From positions 30,117,655-30,181,654 of the forward strand of contig JAFMSR010000008.1 of the NCBI GenBank assembly GCA_022818135.1: a stretch of 64,000 nucleotides of DNA. The letters run 5' to 3'. A model generated the notes under the pieces. That model saw only the letters and a program-made list of their open reading frames with translations, made no database searches and had not been told where the DNA came from. Below, in pieces: positions 37,701 through 49,700 of the stretch (within the stretch, counting starts at the first letter, position 1; every line of letters starts with the position of its first letter). Origin of the DNA: Saxidomus purpurata (lineage: Eukaryota; Mollusca; Bivalvia; Venerida; Veneridae). Made by a program: the position numbers and the translations under genes.

Positions 37701-40700
37701 GTTTATTTAAATTAGCAAAAGTAGTGTCAGACAATGAAATATTAAAAAAGAAGTTATATCAGGAAAGCTTCATTTCATCAAAACCCGTGTCTTTAAAAAG
37801 CAATTCGCAACAACAAACAGGGACTTGACAACACGATCTCAACACTCCGGTGCAAGCATTTCTCGCGTGAGCCAGCAATGGCAATAACACGAATTCATAT
37901 CCGGTACTGCACAGCTTTTCACATCATTAAATATGGCAATAAATCTGCGTTAAGTTTAGAGAGATAAGATATCTACAGATATCGCTTCTTATAGATTAAA
38001 ATATCAAAAGTCGTGAAAATTGACTTGAGATATAAATACAAAATATACTGAAAGGGAAAATCCGTTTCTTAATTAAGATTCAAGTCTTGATTCAAAATAA
38101 AATACGGTTTCAAGATTTCTTACGTAAATAAAGTAAAATATCCACATTATGCTTAAATCATTTTATCATTTAATTTATCTTCTTTACAAATCGATTACGC
38201 CGGCAGACGAATAAATTCATTATATTAAAGCGATTGAAATGTATTATGTCACTATATATTTTCACCGTTTGACATATTGCTTTTAGGTTTCAATTACTTT
38301 CTCTCAACAGACGAATTGCACTTTTGAAAACTTTCCTTTTAATATAACAAACGACATTAAATTTACGATTGAAATTGTGAGAGTTTTAACAAAAGAAACG
38401 GACTGTCGAAGACATCTGAGGATTTTTATTGTTCTGCAACAATGGTCTTAAACACATGAAAAATATTAACGCGAAAAGTTTTTCAATCTTTTCTTAAAGT
38501 TTCAACACTTAAGTTATACAACCCTTCAATTAAAAACAACAAAACATTTAGCTCCTATTTATATTTAGTATGGAATAAATACTACCAAAATCTGTATAAG
38601 ATTTATTGCTGTCGAATACAGTGTGAATCTTATTTTATTATTCTATTCAATAATTGAGAATGTAGATATTTCGTGTGTTTTTTTTAATTTTCCATCTGCA
38701 AAATATGTCGAACAAAATTAATGAAATAGTCCCTATTTTGATGTATGCATTGTGTTTATAGCACCTGGCTTGGTTATACTGTAGTATGAATATTATATTG
38801 ATATTAAATTACATGTAATTCTCAACAGAGAGCATTTAGTCTTTGAAATGTACCCATGATACACAGTTACATCAAGAATTCTCAGAAACCAGGTTCCCAC
38901 ATTAAAACCAAACATCATGGAATACTCGTTGGAACAGCGTGTCATAAGGTTTGAATGCAACTCAGTGTCTTATAGGACACGTAAATTAAGTTTTTATGAT
39001 TTGTCAATACAAATGCCACTAAAGAAAATTTAATTATGACTTATTTTAAATTGATAATTAAGTGGTTGTTGTCAGTGACATTGATGTAGCTGATATATCC
39101 ATTACCCTAGAGTGGATTTTCAATGGCAAATCCATACGATGGACATTTTTTATTTACAAATCATTTCACATTTAATATATTCCGTCCTGTTCTAAATACA
39201 TTGTCTGTAGTCCATCATTGATTTATGGAATATAACTATATAAATATTTGATGACTTTTTAGGGTCTAATTAAAACAAGCAATAATGCTAATCCAGGAGT
39301 TTGAATAAACTATTATACGGCGATATATATCAATAGTTGCCTATCACAGTTTCATATAACATGTAAAGATTCTTTTTCATTTCCATCGTATTGCCGTTGT
39401 GGAACTTATGACCCTAAGCAACAGAACCCCAACACAATGAAATGCACGTAACCTGAATACGCTCTAGTTTCAACGGTTGCTGACTATCTGATTAATGATT
39501 TACTGTTGATGTCAACACGGAAATTCCGGTTTTAGTTGCTTTTTTGGTTGTATAACATACAAGAACTTTAATTGGGTTTATATGACAAACTAAAATTAGG
39601 GTGGGATGGCGTGGGAGGTTATGTATTGTCACTTTATTGAATACGATGTATATATAATATATATATGGGTCTTTGCCTCAGAGCCTATTTGTTTGATTGA
39701 CGTCTTGCGTCCGTGTTGCCCACTTTGTCCGTCAATCTATCTATCTTGTTTCTAATCTAACCTGTTTGGAATTTTTGTAATATCCACACATATGCATTGT
39801 GTACTCATTCCGTTAATAACGACTCCGGATATAACGAAATTCAGGATATAAGGAACATATTTTATCGGCCCGAGATTATCCTATATTTTATATAAAGATG
39901 CTATACGTATATTACATACTCTAGATATAAGGTCCTCAGGTGTTCGTTATATACAGAGTTTACTGTATCACTTAAAACATTTTCATTTAAAACAGTAAAA
40001 CATGAATAAACATAAATCTTATGCTCTGCACTGATCGTTTGAAGTTAATTTGAACTTTAAAATTGGTCTTTTCGTCTTGACTTAATAAAACGTTTTGTGC
40101 GTGTGCGTGTGCGTGCGCGTGTGCGTGTGCGTGTGTGTGTCCACTCTGTTAACCGTTGTACATAGTTCTACAAAATCTCAGACTGTCGTTGCGAGTACGT
40201 TCTAAGAACTGTAAATAAAGAGTTAGGAAATAATACAAATATACTTACAAACCGGTGAAGGTACAGTATTTCAACCTCGTCTTTTGAAAGAACGGTAGCT
40301 CGTCTAGATGATCCGCATATGAGGTCCTCCTCCTGTAATACCAAGTGCAGACAGTTATTTATGCAATTTACTGTGTCTACAGATATTTCGGCTAATCGTA
40401 TGGACCTAATCGGCGACAAGAAGTTGAATAGCGTGTCTAAGCTGTTTTCCTGAAAGAAGCTGTACCTTTCAATCCATTTCAACAATGGGTGTATTACTAC
40501 AACAATGTATAACGCTGATGTAACAGCTAGAGATTAAAGAAAATCTCACCTGCAAGATTCATTAACTATATATGACGCGATTCGTTTCTCGATAAAAGTA
40601 GCCGGATTAAAGTGTCTAAATTGTCAGTTACGCCAAGAAACTACTATTCCCTATTAAATATGTGTGGCAATTCCAATTAAGGTTTACATGTAAAACTTTC

Positions 40701-43700
40701 CATTTAACAAATTTGTCATCCAAATGATTTAGCTAAACTTTTTTCTTGCGTATAATGAACAAGTCTTACTAACTACAACCAAACCGGCTAACTTTACATT
40801 GCAATAATATCTCATTATATTGTGCACAGGTTTTAATGCGATTTGAAATGTGCGCTATAGCTTTTACACAATATTATTCGCGCACAATTGTCAAGACGTC
40901 CCGATGTGGGATAACATGTGGTGTATACAAGGGCCTAAATTACATCTGTACATAACAAGCAAACAGTTTTAACCTTTAATAAATATTTTCGATCTGTTTT
41001 TCAATAAATCAACGCATTAAGGCAATAAACTGGGAGACATCCTCCAATTTACTGTAAAAATAAAATATGTTTTAAGAAATGCAATTAAGTTTATATATAA
41101 ATAAAAAATCAAAGTAAAGGAAGAAGAATATACAGAAGTTAAATGGAATATCACCTAGACGCGTAGAAGAATCCCAACATCTCTATATAATGTATTTAAA
41201 CAGCTAATAATCTCAAAAATGATACTTTTTATACCGTCAAAGAATAAAATCCAATGAAGTGCTGATTTAACTTACCCCAAATTTCTGTCCAGCCTCTATT
41301 TCCTCGGGCTGCTTACGTCCTTCTGGCTTTTCTACCACTGCAAAATACGGTAAGTATAAGTTTTTATAAGTTTACATTTTTTGAAAAGTTTATATTTGCG
41401 TAATATCCCCTTGAGTTCGCTATTTTATATACTTAAGCATTTTGATATTTTATTGAGTTGCTTAACGTAATTTGTTAGGCTCCCTGGGCTCGTCTATATC
41501 AACTCACAGACAGACACTTTATTGATAACAAGATAATCCACTCTTTGATATTTATACTGACGTTCCCGTGTAATTAAAACCGGGATATTGATCCGTTTAG
41601 AAGTAATTTATTTAAGCGTTAATCTGTTATAAATAACAGATGACTGCTGTTTATCCCGGCAAAACTAAAATTGCGCATTCGATTAATCGTGGGTTATAAC
41701 CTCAGAACAATGTGGGAGGGGGTGATTTATCAAAGTAGCCCAAAATGTACGGGATAATGATATTTAATGCCAAATTTAGCTTCTTCTCGTTAAAGTGCCT
41801 GTCCATGGGATCCTCTAAAGTGAAAACGTTTTCATTTGACCTTTTAAAATGTTAGTTTTATTGCCCACAATCGTAGGTTTAACCATTAAATTAAACAAAA
41901 TACAGTAAAATGTATTTAAAATCATTTTGTTTGGGGAAATGCACTTTGATATTGGACGAATATTTGTCTCTCAACAATTTTTTTTATGTTCACTTTTCTT
42001 TTCAACAAATAGCTTTAATTCATTCTTATAAACTAAAATTTAACCAGGCTTTAAAAATGTTAAATACAAATGTAACCCTTTTTACAAACGGTCCGTGGTG
42101 TCGCATTAAAATATTTCCGTGTCAGAGGCACACGTAGTGTCTAATGGCAAAAATGACACACTGTGATCTGTGAATGTTTTATTCAGGTGTTTTTCTTCTG
42201 CTGACTTTTTACATAGTTTTGATGTGTTTTCACTGCTTTACATTAACAGATGCAATCTACTTACATTCACCAGAAAGAAGAAAGTATATCCCGTCAGGGG
42301 CAAGACCTCGTCGAAGTATCACTCGATTCCGGCCGTACCTGGAGAAAAGCCATATATATTTAGTTGCAAAAGATAGTGTGCACGTTTTTATTTTAAATAC
42401 ATGTATCTCTACTTTGATAAAACATATTGGTCTCAAATTTCGAACACTACCTTTATACACCATTTGCTATCTATTGAATGTGCTATCAATGCAAATGAAA
42501 TTGAGCATAAATTGCTAGATAAATTTTTAAACCAAACGTTTAAATATTTCTTTTAAAAATAATACATAAAATTAACAAAAACCTAAGTGCACACTTTCTT
42601 TTGCAACAGAGTATATAAGAGGGTATTGTAATTACGTATGTCATTTTAATCAATGCAAAATTATTAAACAAACAGATATGTGTAATATACAGAACAGTTG
42701 AGGAAAACAATACCGATTGTAACTAAAATCAAACTTAGTTTTGTATAAGTATGCGGCTCGTGCCATCAGAGACTGGGGAATACCAAAATAAAGCAATCTT
42801 GGAGACTGAAAAACGACCGGATCAATACATTTGTTTGAGTTAACTTTCCAAATGAATATCAAGAAAGTCGGAGGTGGCACCAATATGAAGTTTAGGTTGA
42901 CAATTTTAATGATAAGTGTAACTGTTTGCTGAAATAGTGTACTATTACACCCAACTTAAATGAGCACTCAACATGCAACAAAACATTTACAAAACTTACT
43001 GGTCATAAAACGCCCTCTGGCAGATTTGTTTCTGTATTGATAAAGGGTATTCGTTGAATGCTTTACATATATTTTTCATACATCTAACAACCTGCAAAAA
43101 ATAAAAATTATTAAGCCCAGCGGCTAAAACATGTTTGCTTCTACATTTTGACAAGTAAATACATGTACATTATGACATACTAGCAAAATAATCAGTTATG
43201 TCTATAGGTTGCAACAACTGCTTCGGATACCATATGGGGCCTTGGCAAGATCACCCGAGAAGAAATCCCTGGATCGGCCGGGACTATAAACACTTCAAAT
43301 GAACAGAAAATATCTTATTCTTATCCACACTTAACTTTGTAGCTTCGCAATTGTTTCCATAAACTTAAAATATAGCCCTGATGGTACAAAGGTCAGCAAA
43401 CAATAATCACACGCATGTATCTTGTCATATGTTGGACAGATTGAACAAATGACAACAATTTAACAAGAACAGATTTAAAGCCTACAGCATCTACACATAA
43501 ATGATAACAATATACAGTAAACTCCGTATATAACGACTTCGGATATAGCGAAAATCTGGATATAAGGAACACATTTTCTCTGTCTGCGTTTTTTTCTTCA
43601 TTTATTTTATAACTTGCATGTGGCAGAAAAAGTGTCACAGCGAGGGCCAATACACGCCACAAATTTACTATAGGTTTGTATAGGAGCGCTGTCATTAACT

Positions 43701-46700
43701 CGCGATAACATTTTAACTAATAAAGTTATTTTAAAATCACAAACGGGATGATAAAATATAACATTTCCCTTTTTTAATGAATATTTTTTTATTTTTCTGA
43801 GACTCTATTTGTTTGGTCTTTTTTTTAACTTAAAAACTCTACCCGTCGTTTTACTATATAATATATAGTAAAACGCCCAAAATGTCACAATTTTAAGTGA
43901 AAATTTTGCAGCTTATCTTCAATTTGTTCAAAAACTATAACACTTATTTTAGAATCACAAACGGGATTGAATAAAACAATCATTCTCCATTTAAGTGATA
44001 TATTTTATGTAAAAATAAAGAAAGAAGAGAATGGTCTTTTTTTAAGGTTTTGTTTAACAGGTATATAATTTCATTTTTACGATTGGAGCTCGGTTGTTTC
44101 CGTAATGCTGGCCGAACACTTCCGAATGATTGATCTTAATGCTTCAGGCCATCGATAAGTTTTATGGCCGGACATTACGTAACATTTACCATGATCTTTA
44201 AAACGTTGTATATTGGGTTTTGTTTTACATTAAAATGCAAACTGAGTTAGAATCTTCAGCTTTTTGTTCATAAAAAGGCAAAACCTTTCATTGAAACCGG
44301 ATATACATGATATCGTCTTTATAGCGAGGATCCATCAAATTTTAAGTATAATTATCAATAATATTATTTAGCTTTTGATGTTAATTTGCAACACATAAAA
44401 GATTCACTATGCATGCATTTTTATTTCGAAACACTTGCACGGGTACTTTATATTTTGTTTTACATTTCTCTTTGTCTCGAGTGAAAGGCAAGAATTCGCT
44501 CCGCTGAAATTGGTTTCATTTTATAGGTGTCAACATAGAGTTTCTTCCAGACCAAAGCTAGTTTTCATAATACACAGGTCAAAACCAGGTAGTCTTATTA
44601 CTCGTATCTTTTGTCTTTCATTTCTTCCCGAAGAAATAAGCTGATTATTACATTAACAAAAAGAGAAGAAAAAAGAAACACGCAAGGTTTGATCTGTGTG
44701 CAGAGTATTAAATGACAAAATCTGTAAAATGTAACAGGTATTATTCTACTGCAGAAATGGAAAAGTTTTTTCCTACAATAAATCCTTATTTCTTCTAAAA
44801 TGTTAATTATATTTCAAGCCATGTGATGAAAAATCACATACTTTTTAAGGCATTCAACATCAAGCGTTTACTAGAGTATGTAAAATCTATTTGATATTCT
44901 GAAAGGAAACTGTTCTATTAGCCTACCGAAATCAAATGTCAGTCTTTATCAGATCAGGAATAACACTGATTAGGAATTTAAGATCGCAAAATAAAACAAG
45001 TTGACGTACTATTTACCGGGGACATGTAGGTCCATCTATTTACGTTTCTAAAGCACACCATACTTTTGCAACAGACTTGCCGTGTGCGTCTGTACTTGAA
45101 AATAACAGGTCTACAATTTTAAACAATTCTCACGAGCAAACGTTACGCACGTGTAAAGGGATTAGCCGATTATGAAAAAAAAAAGTGCACACTAGATTCA
45201 TTATGTCAAAATTCACGAATTTTGTAGCTTTTGGATTATTCTGTGACTATTTTTATGACTGATGATGTGACTGTAATGAAATAGTGCTCACTAGTTAAAA
45301 CATTACTATTATTATTAATTGCAAGTAATGTGAATGATAATGCTGAATTTTCTTTATCTTCTGGTAGAAATGATAAAAATTAAAACATAAGATTTTCACA
45401 AAAGTTACGCGTCAAGTTCAATATCTCCCTTAGGCAATATTCCAGTACAATCGATAATCAATGATTTATGACCCTGACCGTTATTTACGGATATTACCGA
45501 ACCGTAGTTGTTTCCGTAAACTCCTAATCCCTAAAACTTATCGATTGCCTACTGATATACGCTTGACACTTTTTCTGCCGTATGGAAAATATTATACGGA
45601 TATAACAAACTCCGGATATAAAGAACAAATTTAAATTGTTCCAATGATTTCGTTATAAACGGACTTTACTGTATAGTTAAAATTCAATCCGCAACTTCTT
45701 ACTCACGCACATATCGAAGAATTCACTAATTAAAAGTGTTACTGTCAATGCGCTTTCAGATACAGGTTTCTTACCTCTACAATCTGTTCCTCTTTTCTTG
45801 TTCCTGGTCTTAGCTTCATTATCTCTCTTATTTCGTCAGTTAGGTAGTCCTAGGATAATGATATAGTCAGACATTTAACGAGCTTAAAACGTTTTTACTA
45901 CCTCGGGCAACATTTGGCCATTAGATTAGAGAACATACTGGCGCTGATTCTTAATTTAGTCGCACAGTAAAGATATAATTAAAACAAGAACATCAGTACA
46001 TTTTTCTTTGTTCATATACATGTACATGCACTGAGGTAATAACTTTGGTTATAATGATTATTCCTAGGAAATAAATTTGTTCAAAATGCCTTACTTACAA
46101 AGGTTATTTCAAAGGATTTTATAACTTAAAATTAGGAATAAACCATGTTCTATTAGAAAATTCAAAACCAGTAAGCAAATCTACGTGGCATATGCTCTAC
46201 TGTAACTTATAAAGGATGTTCCTTGGGCTCAATATTTGACAAAAGTTATGAAAAAAACATGTGCGGATGGCTCGTTCTACATGATTGTGTGATTAAAGTG
46301 TTTGCTTTGTGGTTTTGAAAGTTGCGGAGTCGAGTGACGTGCGAAAAGGCATGAACAACACTGACTGCCTCCTAATATCCAGTGTGTTTGTATATAGATA
46401 GATCTTCAAAACAAATTAGTTGCTTAAAAAGCATTTATTGGGTTACGTCGTATAGGTAGCATATAATTATGAACATTACAAGAGAACCATGATGGTCATT
46501 TAAACTCACTTGAGAACCAAAACATGTTTAGCATTCAGGACATTTTTGAGCTTGCATGCACTGAAATTCTTTTGTATTTGATCAGTGTTGATGGGATTAT
46601 ATCCCGTGAGAAAACATGATGTTGGTCTTATATGAAATGAAGATTAAAGCTGACCATTGACCTCCAGTCTAACGTACAGAAAAACGGACGGACATTATGT

Positions 46701-49700
46701 GTATAGGTCCGTGATGTAGCCTGATAAGAAAATGTTCCCACAAGTGTTGTTTTATACCACACGTATTTAATGTACAACAAGACCTATCTTTAAGATAGAT
46801 GGTCGGCGCAATGTTGTGTATATGAAAGGGATTGGTAGCTACTTTTTATAGTAAAAACTCTTGTCAAGTTGTATGCAGTCAGAAGGCGNNNNNNNNNNNN
46901 NNNNNNNNNNNNNNNNNNNNNNNNNNNNNNNNNNNNNNNNNNNNNNNNNNNNNNNNNNNNNNNNNNNNNNNNNNNNNNNNNNNNNNNNNNNNNNNNNNNN
47001 NNNNNNNNNNNNNNNNNNNNNNNNNNNNNNNNNNNNNNNNNNNNNNNNNNNNNNNNNNNNNNNNNNNNNNNNNNNNNNNNNNNNNNNNNNNNNNNNNNNN
47101 NNNNNNNNNNNNNNNNNNNNNNNNNNNNNNNNNNNNNNNNNNNNNNNNNNNNNNNNNNNNNNNNNNNNNNNNNNNNNNNNNNNNNNNNNNNNNNNNNNNN
47201 NNNNNNNNNNNNNNNNNNNNNNNNNNNNNNNNNNNNNNNNNNNNNNNNNNNNNNNNNNNNNNNNNNNNNNNNNNNNNNNNNNNNNNNNNNNNNNNNNNNN
47301 NNNNNNNNNNNNNNNNNNNNNNNNNNNNNNNNNNNNNNNNNNNNNNNNNNNNNNNNNNNNNNNNNNNNNNNNNNNNNNNNNNNNNNNNAAGCATATTACA
47401 AGTCGCAGAAAACATAAATGTTACTATAAATAGTATCTCTTGAAGCATTAAGCAAAAAACATGTCGCAGTTCGTAAAAAGCATGATTCATTTAACAAAAA
47501 GCATTACGCATTTAGCAAAAATATTGCGCCCGGGCCTTCCATAATTCTATTTCAAAGGGGCTATACGTTTCACCCGCGCCAGTATATATCCGGCGTATAC
47601 GATACCGAGTCTTATTTGCAGATATTGCGCCGGATTTCGCCTGGCTACATGCGCCGGTATATGCCGACGCAGGTGAAACGTATAGCCCCTAACACGTATC
47701 AATTGACCTGTGAAATATGACCTATTATACATGTAGTGTTACGGCTCAATTATACCAATATAGCTTTTACCATGACAGTATAGAATGTTGGATTATTCAT
47801 GTGCTTATACACGTTGGCTTAAAATAACTGTTAATTAAGTTTGAAACCTTGAAAACAAATTAATATATGTAAAGGACATAAACCCGTAAGATACGCATAA
47901 ATCTATACTAATTCACTCAGTCGTAACATTATTTCAGCATGGAATTTCGTGGAAAAAGGAAGCATACCGACGATTTAAGTAGTTTCGCGTCAAATGCACA
48001 GGAAAAGAAACCCAAAAACCCGGAAATGCTATTTACATCTCCAGGAAAATGCGAAGATGAGATTGAGCTGGAGTTTGACAACAAGAACAAACTTTTTGTG
48101 TTCTTGCCTCACCTGTTTTTGAAGCAATGTTCAGAAATGACTTTGTTGAGAAACAGAAGAAACATGTGCCATTACCCGGAAAGAGTTACGATGCTTTCAA
48201 TACATCGTAATTAATCCTGGAAGCTGCAGGAACGGGTAACAGATAAGCTTTGATGATTTACGATGCTGCTAAAAAAAATAACTCATAAAACTGTAGTGAT
48301 GCACTAAAGGGCATAGCCTATACATACTTTAACAGTTGATTTTACATAAAGATATAAGTAAATTGTTTAATGTGGCTCCTTATTCACAATACTTAGTTAT
48401 TCAAGTCAAATTCGCCCAACCGAATTTTCAAAGATAGATAAGGTTATATAAACTTTTAATGGTTGTGTTCTGGGAATGATTTTGGTAACTGGGCTGTATG
48501 ACTGCTAAGGGGCATAGTACATGCATAGACTAGTTGATTTTGAAAGATATAGTACATGTTAACCTTTCCTTGTTCACAGTTAAGGTACTAGTCCCCAATC
48601 GATAAAAAATAGGTCAACAGACTTCATAATGCGCTCACCCATGGAAGATTTTTTAAAACTATACTGAGACAAGTTCTTGAAAGAACTACATGCTTTGTTT
48701 CAACCAAGCCTGCCTTCGGTCAAGGTCACATAAGGGTCAAATGTCATGTTTCTAGATCGCCTTAACCTTTCATCACGATGAGAAAGTGAAGATGTCTTTT
48801 CTCAATGAAGCCTGGCTCAAGGTCAATGCCACACTTAAAGGTAACAAAACTTAATACCGTTAACCATTTGAAGGATTTTCATCAATCTTTCATCAAATAT
48901 TCATTTCATTATGATGAAAAACATCAAAGTCGCTCTCGGGGCCAATGGTCTTGTGACAATATATACGATACCCCTTAAAGGATTCTCATGAAACTTTCGT
49001 CATGCGTGTTGGTTCATGTCATCACGTCAATGTGGAAGTGCATGTGACGCCAACTTCCACTAACTTACACAATGTTTTATCTTTAGAATTGAAATGTATT
49101 TCAGAATCCAACGTTCTACGCATAGTGTCAATTGCTGAGGAATACCAAGTTAATTCTCTTGTGGCGAGATGCAAAGCCGCATTGAAAGCTTTAGTAAGAA
49201 GCGATTTCCAGAAGGTTTCAGAGGGGCATGGTTACCAACAGTATTCAGAAAAACAACAAAAAGGGTTTAAAAATTGCCTAACTATCTTACAGACGGCAAT
49301 ATCATTTTCTTACAAAGATGTTGCAGATTACTGTGTGAGAATTGCAGCGGGATACCCGTCGGGTTTATATAAAGATATAAAGGAAAGCCGATTTGCCGCA
49401 ATTCAGTCCCCAGCATTACAAAGTGAGTGCAGAAAATTGTTTGAAAATCTTTCTACAGATGTCAAGTGCCAGATTCTTTCGAAAAGGTTGTTTCACTGTG
49501 AAAATAACACTTTAGTTAAAGACATTTTATGATCAGCTGACCCAATAATTGAAATGTACAATGTAACATTTAGGACGGAATCCGTTTCAAGCTCTATACA
49601 TGTGACATGCTGTCGACCACCCCCGACACTGATTAATCTATAGAAATGAAATCGGCCTATAGTTTATGTCAACTTCTTTGTCAAGATTTGTCTTGCATTA

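Larger units (their letters stand above)
23315..42864. repeat. ~19.6 kb duplicated segment, copy 2 (contig B)
   Basis: Collinear with 2708-22387; 42864 corresponds to the last base of contig A. Sequence continues past the match into exons 6 and 5 of the CNBD2-like gene. Copy-specific changes: homopolymer block at 28286-28630, a ~90 bp insertion near 35136-35225, and fewer VNTR units. Confidence 0.9.
47939..49532 (+). pseudogene. BTB-B: diverged BTB paralogue with frameshifted first exon
   Basis: Homologous to BTB-A over both exons and part of the 5' flank, including the tttcag-c-ATG start context. Relative to BTB-A, exon 1 lacks 16 nt just after LFV (near 48098). This shifts the frame, and the ORF then ends at 48214. 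The true BTB frame is still readable afterwards (ASPVFEAMFRNDFVEK, VPLPGKSYDAF) but stops at once, before the EFLLCMNP segment, so a second lesion or boundary change exists. Exon 2 (49105-49532) is open for 142 codons and roughly half identical to BTB-A. It lies antisense within intron 4 of the CNBD2-like gene. It is probably a recently disabled gene; a consensus error or an unseen alternative first exon are the other options. Confidence 0.75.
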
